DNA of 64,000 nt from Clostridium fallax (GCF_900129365.1 NZ_FQVM01000004.1:62001-126000); one strand, 5' to 3'. Positions 36,114-45,790 are shown, counted from the stretch's first letter. The notes: generated by a model not told the origin, from the sequence alone. Numbers and translations: made by a program.

Positions 36114-38105
36114 TTAAAATTTCTTTATTATATTTTTATAACTTAAGTATGTTGCAACAAAGTAAGCACCATATATTACGATTATTACTCCCATAGTCAT
36201 AATAGAAGCTTGAATTATATTAGAATTACCAAAGACTGAAATAAAATCGTTAGCTTGATATATTGCAACAATTGAATGTATTACAGCTAATATTAAAGGA
36301 AGGGAAAAATATAATAGTGTTTGAGTAAATATTGATTTATTTATCATGCTTTCTGTTGCCCCAATTCTTCTAAGGGAAACATATCTATCTGAACTATCAC
36401 TAGCCTCTGATAATTGCTGAAGTCCTAATATTGCAGCACTTGAAATTAAAAAGATAACTCCTATATATAATCCAATATATAAAATTATTGTTGTAATTAG
36501 TAGCATTTCTTCTTTAATAGAATTTTTGCTTTCACATAATATAAATTTATCTTTAAAATTTTCTGCTTTTTTAATGGATTTAAAGAATTCTGTATAGTAT
36601 TTTTCAGAAGTATCTTTGTTATCTTTACTATAATTAATATCTAAATAATATGTATTTATTTTTTTATCTTCTATAACATTATTAGGAACTATTAATGTAA
36701 ATAAATTATTTTGAATGCTAGATGTTATATTAGAGCTAGTTATAATTTTTTTGTCTGCTATTTTACAATCTTTCCCATCTATTTTTATTGTATTATTATT
36801 TTCTATAAAATTATTAACATTTTCTTTAGCAAAGGGAAGATTTGATTGAATTAATACAGAGTTATTATTAAGTTTTAATGGTTTTTCATTATTAAGTTCC
36901 CTAATTTTATTGTAATCTGAAATACTTATTGCATTTATTTTTGATTCCCCACTCTCTATAAAGTTCTCTGATAATTTTCCTTTTAAATACTTTCCCAGTA
37001 CTGATTTAACTGTTTCATTTAAATTATATTCTGATATATAAGCATATTTATCGCCAGGTTGAATTTTAAATCCATTATTATTTAAAGTTTCCTGTAAAGA
37101 TTCATTAGTGTCATTATACATAAAAAAGGATATATCAAAAGGTAAATTATTATCTATATTTTGTCTTTTAAAACTTATACCTACAGATAGTAAACTTATT
37201 GTTATAAATAACATTAAACAAATTATTGTCATAGAAAAGAAATTTGTATTTATTTTGTTATTCATCTGTCTTAAAGTAAATATACGAAGATTTTTTAAAT
37301 ATATATTTTTATTTTTTTCAATAATCATTATTAAAAATGTTGTTAGTCCATAGAAAAATGCAGCAGTTCCTAAAACTCCTAATATTATTGATAATTGAAA
37401 TGACAATTTTTTAAAGTTTAACCCTGATTTATTAACTAAGTAATATGCAAATCCTAGCATAACTAAAGAAGTTATAAAAATAAATCCTGCTATAATTGGA
37501 TTTTTAACCTTTATAGACTCATTTTTTCTATGTGCATTTAAAAGATCTATAAGTTTATATTTTGAAATTACCATAGAGTTAAATATCATAACTAAAAGGT
37601 ATATTATTGCAAAATAAATTATAGTTTTTATAATGGCATCAGTGGAAACTGTAAATTTATAATTTTTTAATTCTAAATCAAATAACTTTGCTGTAATTAT
37701 TGATAAACCTTGAGATAGAATTAATCCTAAAATTAATCCTACAACCAATGAAAATAATCCTATTACAAATTCCTCAATTACTAATAGTTTAGATATTTTG
37801 CTTTTTGCCATTCCTAGGGATATATACAAACCAAGTTCTTTTTTTCTTCTTTTTATTAAAAAGTTATTTGCATATATTATAAGGCAACCTAAAACTATAG
37901 ATACAAATACTGATATTATAGACATTATATTTGATATTTGTTTAATAGAATCTGATTTAGTATTATTTATAGCGGACATGGCTCTTTGAGAACCTATTGA
38001 ATTAAATGCATAAAATATGCATACTGCAAAAGTTAAAGTCAAAAAATATATAGTATAGTCTTTAAAACTTTTCTTTACATTATTTATAGCTAATTTAAAA
38101 TACAT
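36114..38105 (-). CDS. BceB-type ABC transporter permease
   Basis: 663 residues with about ten hydrophobic segments in the FtsX-like plan (an N-terminal helix, three more, an internal set, a long extracellular loop around residues 310-525, and three final helices). The large polar extracytoplasmic loop between hydrophobic segments is typical of Bce-type permeases, which sense and detoxify cell-wall-active peptides. It overlaps its ATPase gene by 11 bases. No BceRS two-component genes are in the window. Ligand not known. Confidence 0.85.
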   Translation of the reverse strand: MYFKLAINNVKKSFKDYTIYFLTLTFAVCIFYAFNSIGSQRAMSAINNTKSDSIKQISNIMSIISVFVSIVLGCLIIYANNFLIKRRKKELGLYISLGMAKSKISKLLVIEEFVIGLFSLVVGLILGLILSQGLSIITAKLFDLELKNYKFTVSTDAIIKTIIYFAIIYLLVMIFNSMVISKYKLIDLLNAHRKNESIKVKNPIIAGFIFITSLVMLGFAYYLVNKSGLNFKKLSFQLSIILGVLGTAAFFYGLTTFLIMIIEKNKNIYLKNLRIFTLRQMNNKINTNFFSMTIICLMLFITISLLSVGISFKRQNIDNNLPFDISFFMYNDTNESLQETLNNNGFKIQPGDKYAYISEYNLNETVKSVLGKYLKGKLSENFIESGESKINAISISDYNKIRELNNEKPLKLNNNSVLIQSNLPFAKENVNNFIENNNTIKIDGKDCKIADKKIITSSNITSSIQNNLFTLIVPNNVIEDKKINTYYLDINYSKDNKDTSEKYYTEFFKSIKKAENFKDKFILCESKNSIKEEMLLITTIILYIGLYIGVIFLISSAAILGLQQLSEASDSSDRYVSLRRIGATESMINKSIFTQTLLYFSLPLILAVIHSIVAIYQANDFISVFGNSNIIQASIMTMGVIIVIYGAYFVATYLSYKNIIKKF

Positions 38106-38862
38106 CCTTATTTTCTCCTCCCAAAATAGTTATAATTTCCATTATTTTATCAAAAAATTCTTTTCTAGAATCAGTTCCTCTTATTAATTCATTAAATATT
38201 TTTCCATCCTTTATAAACAAAATTCTATTAGAATAACTAGCTGTAAATGGATCATGGGTTACCATAAGTATAGTTGCTTTTAATTCTTTATTTATATTTT
38301 CAAAGCTTTCAAGTAATTGCCTTGCTGATTTTGAATCTAAAGCTCCTGTTGGTTCATCAGCTAAGATTAATGAAGGATTTGTTACTATTGCTCTAGATGC
38401 AGCCACTCTTTGCTTTTGTCCTCCTGATATTTGATATGGATATTTATTTAAAATATTATTTATTTCAAGTTTTTTTGATATTTCTTTTATTAGTTTATCT
38501 ATTTCCTTTGGATTTTTCTTTTGAATAGTTAGTGCTAAAGCTATATTTTCATAAACAGTTAGAGTATCTAATAGGTTATAATCTTGAAATATAAAACCAA
38601 GTTCATCTCTTCTAAATTTTTCCAGTATTTTTCCTTTTAGCTTTGTTATATCTTCTCCTTTTAATAGTATATTTCCAGTTGTTACTGAATCGATTGTTGA
38701 AATAGAATTTAGAAGTGTTGTTTTACCACTTCCTGATGCTCCCATTATTCCAACAAAATCTCCTTTTTTAATGTCAAAGCTAATTCCATCAATTGCTTTT
38801 GTAACATTATCCTTATTTCCATAATATTTTTCTATATTTTTAACTTCTAAAATATTTTCCAT
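38095..38862 (-). CDS. BceA-type ABC transporter ATPase
   Basis: 255 residues: Walker A GASGSGKTT, signature SGGQKQR, Walker B LILADEPTGALD and H-loop MVTHD. The MacB/BceA (LolD-like) type is shown by the short form and the DEPTGALDSKSA stretch. It forms the transporter with the following permease and likely needs a BceS-type kinase elsewhere. AGGAGG precedes the ATG on the minus strand. A BceR-like inverted repeat lies 90 bases upstream. Confidence 0.9.
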   Translation of the reverse strand: MENILEVKNIEKYYGNKDNVTKAIDGISFDIKKGDFVGIMGASGSGKTTLLNSISTIDSVTTGNILLKGEDITKLKGKILEKFRRDELGFIFQDYNLLDTLTVYENIALALTIQKKNPKEIDKLIKEISKKLEINNILNKYPYQISGGQKQRVAASRAIVTNPSLILADEPTGALDSKSARQLLESFENINKELKATILMVTHDPFTASYSNRILFIKDGKIFNELIRGTDSRKEFFDKIMEIITILGGENKDVF

Positions 38863-38951
38863 ATTTAATCCTCCTAAAGATTTATTTTTGTTTCAACCTA
38901 TAAATTCATTTTAAGCTATAGATTAAAATATTCATATTGAATTAACTTTCA

Positions 38952-38977
38952 GTTATCTTACACTTTCGTAAGATAAC
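38952..38977 (-). promoter_or_regulatory. BceR-like operator upstream of bceAB
   Basis: Perfect inverted repeat GTTATCTTAC-ACTTTC-GTAAGATAAC. The centre (TTACA-N4-CGTAA) is close to the TnACA-N4-TGTAA site pattern known for BceR-type regulators. It lies 90 bases before the bceA ATG, in the usual activator place. Confidence 0.6.
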
Positions 38978-39142
38978 ATTAGAAAAGTAATTATTATTGT
39001 TTAAGATTAATTAATTTTTTATAAATAGTTGATTTTAAATTTATTAAAAAATTTTTTCTATAATATAAAGAATTATTTTAGAATAAAAGTTTTTATAAAG
39101 ATAAAAATAATAAATATATTATCACAAGGAGAAAAAGAAATT

Positions 39143-39283
39143 ATGAAAAATTCAAAGAGTGTTAATTTAAAAAAAGTAGGAAATTATACTAAAAAAGCGG
39201 TAAAGACTTTTGAAAATAACATAATAAAAGAAAAAGATTATATAGAGAAAGTTCATAAAAACTTAAAAAATTTAGAAAACTAA
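39143..39283 (+). CDS. Small basic protein of unknown function
   Basis: 46 residues, lysine-rich, with KKAVKTFENNIIKEKDYIEKVHKNLKNLEN suggesting a single amphipathic helix (shown in parts: KAVKTFENNI, EKVHKNLKNLEN). AAGGAG is placed before the ATG at 39143. An in-frame start at 39029 would add 38 residues of A/T-rich, poor-looking sequence and is not supported. No family recognised. Confidence 0.45.
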   Translation: MKNSKSVNLKKVGNYTKKAVKTFENNIIKEKDYIEKVHKNLKNLEN

Positions 39284-39446
39284 TATTTATAATGATTTAA
39301 TAAAATAAAGCTTTTAATATAAATGTATTTAAATTTAATTGAAAAATTAAAAGTTTACGTGATTTTACAAAAATAACCTTTCTAATTAGGGGAAATCTTT
39401 GTTATAATAACAAGTATGTTTTACAAATTGGAGGAAGATAAAGTAT

Positions 39447-41036
39447 ATGATAACAGTAAATAACGTAAGCTTAAGATATGGTGCAAGAAAATTATTTGAG
39501 GATGTTAATTTAAAATTTACTCCAGGTAATTGTTATGGAGTAATAGGGGCAAATGGTGCAGGAAAGTCAACTTTCCTTAAAATATTATCAGGAGAGATAG
39601 AGCCTAATACAGGAGAGGTTGTAGTTGCTCCAAATACAAGAGTGTCTGTATTAAAGCAGGACCATTATCAATATGATGAGCATAAGGTTATAGATACAGT
39701 TATAATGGGAAATGAAAGATTGTATCAAATTATGATTGAAAAGGAAGCTTTATATGCAAAGCCAGATTTTAGTGATGAAGATGGAATAAAAGCTTCTGAG
39801 CTTGAAGGTGAATTTGCAGACCTAAATGGATGGGAAGCAGAAGCAGAGGCTTCAACTCTTTTACAAGGATTAGGAATAGGTACAGATCTTCACGATAAAA
39901 AGATGGAAGAATTAAAAGGTGGGGAAAAAGTTAAAGTACTTTTAGCTCAAGCGCTTTTTGGTAAACCAGGAGTTCTTATACTAGATGAGCCTACTAACCA
40001 CTTAGATATTAAATCAGTAATGTGGCTTGAAAAGTTCTTAGGAGATTTTGAAGGTACAGTTATAGTTGTATCCCATGACAGACATTTCTTAAACATGGTA
40101 TGTACTAATATCTGTGATGTAGACTTTGGAAAAATTAAATTATATGTAGGAAACTATGATTTCTGGTATGAAGCTAGCAACTTAGCAATGCAAATGGCAA
40201 AGGATCAAAACAAAAAGAATGAAGAAAAGATAAAAGAACTTCAAAACTTTATAGCTAGATTCTCAGCTAATGCTTCAAAATCTAAGCAAGCAACTTCAAG
40301 AAAGAAATTATTAGATAAAATAACTTTAGAAGATATACCGACATCATCAAGAAGATATCCATTTGTTGGATTTACAATGGAAAGAGAATTAGGAAATGAT
40401 GTTTTAATAGTAGAAGATCTTTGTAAAACTATTGATGGAGTTGAAGTATTAAAAGACTTTTCAATAAGAGTAAATAGAGATGATAAAATTGCTTTTGTTG
40501 GTGATGAAATAGCAATAACTACATTCTTTAAAATAATAATGGGAGAAATGGAGCCAGATAGAGGAACAGTTAAATGGGGAATAACAGCAACAGGTTCATA
40601 CTTCCCAAAAGATAACTCACAGTATTTTAATGATCGTGATGAAAGTCTTGTAGATTGGTTACGTGAATACTCAGAAGATAAGACAGAAAGCTATTTAAGA
40701 GGATTCTTAGGAAGAATGTTATTCTCTGGAGAAGAGGCTTTAAAATCAGCTAAGGTTTTATCAGGAGGAGAAAAGGTTAGATGTATGCTATCTAAGATGA
40801 TGCTTTCTAATGGAAATGTGTTAGTTTTAGATCAACCAACTAACCATCTAGATCTTGAATCAATTACAGCTGTAAATAATGGATTAAAAGATTTTAAGAG
40901 TGTTGTTTTATTCTCAACTCACGACCATCAATTTATGGAAACTATAGCAAATAGAATAGTTGAAATAACAAAAGATGGTATTTTAGATAAGAAGATGTCT
41001 TATGATGAATTCTTAGCATTTAAGGGAATACAATAA
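39447..41036 (+). CDS. ykpA: ABC-F ATPase, YkpA-like
   Basis: 529 residues with two ABC domains on one chain and no membrane part. The first domain is complete (GANGAGKST, LKGGEKVK, LILDEPTNHLD). The second has a degenerate Walker A (GDEIAITTFF in place of G-x-x-G-x-G-K-S/T), LSGGEKVRC, and LDQPTNHLDLES with Gln for the catalytic Glu. The SYFPKDNSQYF and RRYPFVGFTMERE stretches are typical of YkpA-type ABC-F proteins, where the degenerate second Walker A is, to my recollection, a subfamily trait. ABC-F proteins act on the ribosomal E-site. AGGAGG precedes the ATG. Confidence 0.88.
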   Translation: MITVNNVSLRYGARKLFEDVNLKFTPGNCYGVIGANGAGKSTFLKILSGEIEPNTGEVVVAPNTRVSVLKQDHYQYDEHKVIDTVIMGNERLYQIMIEKEALYAKPDFSDEDGIKASELEGEFADLNGWEAEAEASTLLQGLGIGTDLHDKKMEELKGGEKVKVLLAQALFGKPGVLILDEPTNHLDIKSVMWLEKFLGDFEGTVIVVSHDRHFLNMVCTNICDVDFGKIKLYVGNYDFWYEASNLAMQMAKDQNKKNEEKIKELQNFIARFSANASKSKQATSRKKLLDKITLEDIPTSSRRYPFVGFTMERELGNDVLIVEDLCKTIDGVEVLKDFSIRVNRDDKIAFVGDEIAITTFFKIIMGEMEPDRGTVKWGITATGSYFPKDNSQYFNDRDESLVDWLREYSEDKTESYLRGFLGRMLFSGEEALKSAKVLSGGEKVRCMLSKMMLSNGNVLVLDQPTNHLDLESITAVNNGLKDFKSVVLFSTHDHQFMETIANRIVEITKDGILDKKMSYDEFLAFKGIQ

Positions 41037-41077
41037 TAAATTATAAAAGATTTATATTTATTTTTTAAAGTTTATTT

Positions 41078-41123
41078 AAAGGTATTTTTTCATAGTTATT
41101 ATGAAAAAATACCTTTTTTATAT
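41078..41123 (+). terminator. Rho-independent terminator after ykpA
   Basis: AAAGGTATTTTTTCATA (41078-41094) pairs with 41100-41117, followed by T residues. Confidence 0.88.
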
Positions 41124-41286
41124 AAATATAAAATTAATTTATGCACTTTGAAAAGTATGTATAAAAAGTTTTTAAGATTTTTTTATTAGTATAAATAGAA
41201 AAATAAATAAATTTAATAAAAATAAAATCTATAAAAAATAGAATATATTTAATTGTTTTTATAATCTTTTAGAGTGGTTTAGAGAT

Positions 41287-41315
41287 TTGAGAATTAATAT
41301 CTATCATGATATAAT
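41287..41315 (+). promoter_or_regulatory. Sigma-A promoter of Uup-like ABC-F gene
   Basis: TTGAGA (41287-41292), 17-base spacer, TATAAT (41310-41315). Transcription should begin near 41322, only about eight bases before the attenuator hairpin. Confidence 0.7.
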
Positions 41316-41329
41316 GACCCTAGGATAAT

Positions 41330-41360
41330 CTTGCATTATGAGTAATAGCAAGGCTTTTTA
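41330..41360 (+). promoter_or_regulatory. Leader attenuator hairpin before Uup-like gene
   Basis: CTTGC+ATTA (41330-41338) pairs with TAAT-A-GCAAG (41343-41352, one bulged A) around a TGAG loop, followed by GCTTTTTA. It looks like a terminator inside the 5' leader, 87 bases before the coding start. Confidence 0.55.
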
Positions 41361-41376
41361 TTATCTAATTTTATGA
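41338..41376 (+). CDS. Putative 12-residue leader peptide
   Basis: ATG at 41338 opens MSNSKAFYYLIL and stops at TGA 41374-41376. It overlaps the attenuator hairpin. Its only ribosome-site candidate (TAGGAT at 41321-41326) is weak and rather far away. The position fits an antibiotic-sensing leader, but such a short ORF could be chance. Confidence 0.3.
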   Translation: MSNSKAFYYLIL

Positions 41377-41446
41377 TATATAAGTAAATTATTTTATATA
41401 AGAAGTTATTTATAAAAGCAATAAATAAGAGAAACGAGGAATACAT

Positions 41447-43357
41447 ATGAATTTAATTACTATAGAAAATATAACAAAGAACTATGGTGATAAAAATCTT
41501 TTAAATAGTATAAGTTTAGGTATAAATGAAGGAGATAAGATAGGACTTATAGGTCTTAATGGTACTGGAAAGTCTACACTTTTAAAAATTATAGCAGGAG
41601 TAGAACAAGAAGATAGTGGTACTATAATTAAAGGAAATAAAGTTAGAATAGAATATTTATCTCAAAATCCAGAATATAATTTTGAAAGTACAGTTCTTCA
41701 GCAGGTTTTTAAAGGAAATTCTGAAGAAATGGCTTTGCTTAGAGAATATGAAGAGGTATTAGAAAAGGTTAATTTAGGAGATTTAGATTTATCTAATAAA
41801 TTAATATCACTTCAAAGTAAAATAGATAATTTAAATTTATGGCAATTAGAAAGTGAAGCCAAAACTGTACTTACTAAGTTAGGTATTTTTGAATTCAATA
41901 AAAAAATCGGACAATTATCAGGGGGGCAAAGAAAAAGGGTAGCCTTAGCATCAGCTCTTATAACACCTTGTGAATTATTAATTTTAGATGAGCCAACAAA
42001 CCATATGGATAGCGATACTATACAATGGCTTGAAGAATATCTAAATGCTAGAAAAGGTGCCTTATTTATGATAACTCATGATAGATATTTTTTAGACAGG
42101 GTAACTAATAGAATAATAGAACTTAATAATGGCAATTTATATTTTTATGAAGGAAATTATTCAACATTTTTAGAAAAGAAAGTAGAAAGAGAAGAACTTG
42201 AAGAAGCTGCACAAAGAAAAAGAGAAAGTCTTTACAGAAAAGAATATGCATGGATTAAAAGAGGTGCTAAGGCTAGATCTACAAAGCAAAAAGCTAGAAT
42301 TGATAGATTTGAAAAATTAAAAGAAGAAATGGTAGTTACAAAGGAAGATGATCTTAAGTTATCTGTAGTAGGGTCAAGATTAGGTAATAAAATAATAGAG
42401 CTTAAAGATATAAATAAAAGCTATGAAACAAAAGTTATAAAGGATTTTTCATATATACTTTTAAAAAATGATAGAATAGGTATTGTAGGTCCTAATGGAG
42501 CTGGTAAAACTACTTTAATGAAGATAGTAAGTGGAGAAATAAATGCAGATAGTGGAATATTAGAAGTTGGAGAAACAGTAAAGATAGGATTTTTCTCTCA
42601 AGAAAATTATCATTTAGATGAAAATATGAGAGTTATTGAATATATTAGAGAGATAGGAGAATTTCTTCCATTAGCTAATGGAGAAAAAATATCTGCCTCT
42701 CAAATGCTTGAAAGATTTCTTTTTACTCCAGAAAAGCAATACACTTATATAGGTAAACTATCCGGAGGAGAAAAGAGAAGATTATATCTATTAAAAGTTT
42801 TAATGGGAGCTCCAAATGTATTATTATTTGACGAGCCTACTAATGACTTAGATATAACAACACTAACAATATTAGAAGACTTTTTAGATGGATTTAATGG
42901 TCCTATAATTACAGTATCCCATGATAGATATTTCTTAGATAGGATTTGTAACAAAATATTCTCTTATGAAGGAAATGGTAATATAAAAATACTAAATGGT
43001 AACTATTCAGATTACTTATCATTAAAAGAAGAAAATCAACTAAGCAATATAGTTGTAGAAAAAAAAGAAAAGCCAATAGATAAGAAGAAGGAAAAACCTA
43101 AGAATGATAAAAAATTAAAGTTTTCTTTTAATGAGCAAAAAGAATTTGATGAAATTGATACTGTTATTGAGAATTTAGAAGATAGAATAAGTGCCATAGA
43201 AGAGGATTTAGCAAAGTATGTTACAGATTTTGTTAAGCTTCAAGAGCTTATGAAAGAAAAGGAAGAGTTAGCTCTAAAACTTGAAGAGAAATATGAAAGA
43301 TGGACTTATTTAAATGAATTAGCTGAAGAAATAGAAAGACAAAAAGCTAAAAAATAA
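41447..43357 (+). CDS. ABC-F ATPase, Uup-like with C-terminal coiled coil
   Basis: 636 residues. Two complete ABC domains: first with GLNGTGKST, LSGGQRKR, LILDEPTNHMD; second with GPNGAGKTT, LSGGEKRR, LLFDEPTNDLD. Between them is an Arg/Lys-rich linker (KEYAWIKRGAKARSTKQKAR). After residue 540 a lysine-rich part and a coiled coil (EFDEIDTVIENLEDRISAIEEDL in parts) form the ABC_tran CTD of Uup proteins. It is soluble and ribosome-linked; Uup also has nucleic-acid roles. The gene has its own promoter and a leader attenuator, unusual for housekeeping Uup. Confidence 0.88.
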   Translation: MNLITIENITKNYGDKNLLNSISLGINEGDKIGLIGLNGTGKSTLLKIIAGVEQEDSGTIIKGNKVRIEYLSQNPEYNFESTVLQQVFKGNSEEMALLREYEEVLEKVNLGDLDLSNKLISLQSKIDNLNLWQLESEAKTVLTKLGIFEFNKKIGQLSGGQRKRVALASALITPCELLILDEPTNHMDSDTIQWLEEYLNARKGALFMITHDRYFLDRVTNRIIELNNGNLYFYEGNYSTFLEKKVEREELEEAAQRKRESLYRKEYAWIKRGAKARSTKQKARIDRFEKLKEEMVVTKEDDLKLSVVGSRLGNKIIELKDINKSYETKVIKDFSYILLKNDRIGIVGPNGAGKTTLMKIVSGEINADSGILEVGETVKIGFFSQENYHLDENMRVIEYIREIGEFLPLANGEKISASQMLERFLFTPEKQYTYIGKLSGGEKRRLYLLKVLMGAPNVLLFDEPTNDLDITTLTILEDFLDGFNGPIITVSHDRYFLDRICNKIFSYEGNGNIKILNGNYSDYLSLKEENQLSNIVVEKKEKPIDKKKEKPKNDKKLKFSFNEQKEFDEIDTVIENLEDRISAIEEDLAKYVTDFVKLQELMKEKEELALKLEEKYERWTYLNELAEEIERQKAKK

Positions 43358-43481
43358 AACCAATAATAATTTAGATAAACTAAGTATATTTTTTAGATTA
43401 ATTTATTATTAAAGAGAAATAGAAACTTTCCTTATTAAAAAATATATAAATAAATATAAAGTATAAAAATATTTTTATATT

Positions 43482-43525
43482 AAAAATCACACTAAATGTT
43501 AAATGCATTTTAGTGTGATTTTTTT
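43482..43525 (+). terminator. Bidirectional terminator between Uup-like and MATE genes
   Basis: AAAAATCACACTAAATG (43482-43498) pairs with CATTTTAGTGTGATTTTT (43505-43522). A- and T-runs suit both converging genes. Confidence 0.9.
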
Positions 43526-43561
43526 TAAATTGACTTTATGAAATTTCTTAAAGTATTAAAA

Positions 43562-44920
43562 TTATATATTTGAAGTTATATCTTTAACCCATTTATTTGA
43601 ATTGAATCTTGGAATTTCAAAGAAAAATTTTACAACTTCTTCTCCACAAACTAAAATATATACAACTATAACTGATAGATTAAAGAATATAGTAGATATA
43701 AAGGCTATAGGAACAGCATAAGCCCAAACAGCTATAAGTTCAGAGAAGATTGCATAGTTTACATCTCCACCACCTCTTAAGACTCCTATTATCATAACTA
43801 TATTAAAAAATCTTAAGGGTGTTAAAAGGGCCATAATTCTAAGAATCCATAATGTATTATTATAGGTTTCAGCATTTATATTAAATAATGAAATTATCAT
43901 AGGAGAAAATATAAATAATATAATACCTATAATCAGTCCTAAAATAGGAGTGTATAATCCTATCCTTTTAGCATAAACTACTGCTTCATCATTAGTTTTA
44001 GCACCTATTTTATTTCCAATTAGTATTGAAGTTGCAGATGCCATACCAATACCAAATATATTAAATAAATTATTTACAGTATTAGCTATTTGTATTGTAG
44101 CTACAGCGCTAACCCCTATTTTTCCATAGGCTATAGTATAGCAAGTTATTCCTAAAGACCACATAATATCATTAAAAATAACTGGTGATGCAGTAATAAA
44201 ATATTTTTTTAATAAACTTTTATTAAATGTAATTTCTTTAAAGGTACACCTTATTTTATTTTTAGTTAAATATACAGATAAAATTATAAAAAGCATTTCA
44301 AAAGTTCTAGCTAAGGTAGTAGCTAAAGCTGCGCCAACTACACCAAGTGAAGGAGAGCCTAAATTTCCAAAAATAAAAACCCAGTTTAAAAATCCATTAC
44401 ATATTAGTCCGATTATACTACCATACATTGGAATTTTGGTTTGATTAGTGCTTCTTAAAGCTGTAGAGAAAGATAAAGTTAAATTGGTTAAAATATAGCT
44501 TATAGAAACTACCCTTAAATAATTTGATCCAAGAGTTATAACATTAAGATCTTTTGTAAATATTGACATTATAAACTGAGGAAAGATTATTGCTAAAATT
44601 GCAAAAGTAAGAGAGGTTATAAATCCTACAGTTAAATCAATACCTAGAAATTTCTTTATGTTTTTTATATCCTTTTTTCCATAAAATTGTGACATAAAAA
44701 TTGAAGCACCACCGTTAATTCCATTCATAGCTAAAATAAACAAAAAGTAAAATTGATTAGCTAGTCCAACAGCAGCAATTTGATTTTCTCCTAAAGAACC
44801 AATCATTAGATTATCTACAAGATTAAGAGATGAAGTTATAAGATTTTGGAATATTATAGGTATTGCCAAAATCAGTACTGGCTTTAAAAAGCTTTTTTCT
44901 TTATATATAAATTTTCTCAT
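43562..44920 (-). CDS. MATE-family efflux transporter
   Basis: 452 residues with twelve hydrophobic segments. The N-terminal part has the MATE signature LVDNLMIGSLGENQIAAVGLANQ; the two halves are alike. MATE proteins export drugs or metabolites with sodium or protons. AGGAGG precedes the ATG on the minus strand and lies directly behind the attenuator T-run, so the gene is probably controlled by transcription attenuation. Substrate unknown. Confidence 0.9.
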   Translation of the reverse strand: MRKFIYKEKSFLKPVLILAIPIIFQNLITSSLNLVDNLMIGSLGENQIAAVGLANQFYFLFILAMNGINGGASIFMSQFYGKKDIKNIKKFLGIDLTVGFITSLTFAILAIIFPQFIMSIFTKDLNVITLGSNYLRVVSISYILTNLTLSFSTALRSTNQTKIPMYGSIIGLICNGFLNWVFIFGNLGSPSLGVVGAALATTLARTFEMLFIILSVYLTKNKIRCTFKEITFNKSLLKKYFITASPVIFNDIMWSLGITCYTIAYGKIGVSAVATIQIANTVNNLFNIFGIGMASATSILIGNKIGAKTNDEAVVYAKRIGLYTPILGLIIGIILFIFSPMIISLFNINAETYNNTLWILRIMALLTPLRFFNIVMIIGVLRGGGDVNYAIFSELIAVWAYAVPIAFISTIFFNLSVIVVYILVCGEEVVKFFFEIPRFNSNKWVKDITSNI

Positions 44921-44932
44921 ATAAAACCTCCT

Positions 44933-44977
44933 AAAAAAAGGAGCAGGTGGGTAATTATAAAGCTGCCCATCCGCTCC
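44933..44977 (-). promoter_or_regulatory. Leader attenuator (terminator hairpin) of MATE gene
   Basis: Read on the minus strand: GGAGC-GGAT-GGG pairs with CCC-ACCT-GCTCC (one internal mismatch, one G-T pair) around a 14-base loop, then seven T residues, then the AGGAGG ribosome site of the MATE gene. The stem is GC-rich for this genome. The trigger is not evident, and no known riboswitch class is recognised. Confidence 0.65.
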
Positions 44978-44998
44978 AATATTAAGTATATATGAATA

Positions 44999-45026
44999 AT
45001 TATATAATAAATGAAATAGATGTCAA
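44999..45026 (-). promoter_or_regulatory. Sigma-A promoter of MATE gene
   Basis: On the minus strand TTGACA (45026-45021), 16-base spacer, TATAAT (45004-44999), 79 bases before the ATG. The consensus hexamers predict strong initiation that the attenuator would then restrain. Confidence 0.7.
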
Positions 45027-45111
45027 TTATCTATTAAGTAATTGATTTTTATGTTTAAATTATGAGAAAATGTTAATAATTTATTATTAGAAAGAAGAAA
45101 GGATTTATATA

Positions 45112-45675
45112 ATGAGTGATTATACAGTAAATGATATATTAAATAATAGGCCTTGTCCTAGTATAACTCCTATGGTTATTTTAGTGGGGGAAAAATTAGT
45201 ACCTATAATTATTATAAAAGAATATGAAGAGAGTCTTTTAGAAATTAAGGAAAATCAATTAGTGGGAGTAAAAAGTTCTACTTTAGGAAATAATAATATA
45301 TCCTTATTTTTGATTATGTTAAAGTTTGGGGAAAGCTTTGATTATACTTATGATATTTGGTTTAACTATGGATATGATTTACATAGAGAGTTTTTAAATT
45401 TATTAGAAAAAGATAAAATAATAATTGATTTTAGGAATGATAAAAACGAAAGATATTTAAGTCTAGAATTAAAGAATACTATATCAGAGAATATAAAGTA
45501 TTATAAGGATTTAAGTGAAGCTCATACTATATTTAAAAAGGAAAAAATAGATAATGTTATTGAAGTGAGTAATGAAAAAAAATATAAGCTTTGGAAAGAA
45601 GATGATGCTTTTAATCTTATGGATAAAATATTTTCAGATTATGAAACTATAGAAGAGTTATGGGAATGCTTATAA
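45112..45675 (+). CDS. Hypothetical protein
   Basis: 187 residues, acidic, no signal peptide or membrane segment. It begins SDYTVNDILNNRPCPSITP and ends YETIEELWECL. I recognise no family. AAGAAAGG lies at moderate distance before the ATG. It is divergent from the MATE gene and upstream of the SASP-like gene; a functional link is not shown. Confidence 0.5.
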   Translation: MSDYTVNDILNNRPCPSITPMVILVGEKLVPIIIIKEYEESLLEIKENQLVGVKSSTLGNNNISLFLIMLKFGESFDYTYDIWFNYGYDLHREFLNLLEKDKIIIDFRNDKNERYLSLELKNTISENIKYYKDLSEAHTIFKKEKIDNVIEVSNEKKYKLWKEDDAFNLMDKIFSDYETIEELWECL

Positions 45676-45790
45676 GTTTAAGATGATTATATCTTAAGAA
45701 GATTTTATATTAATCCTGCCTTTTATATGGAGAATAAACTATATATAAAAAGGAGAATATAGTATTAAATATAAATTAGGAGGGATTATT

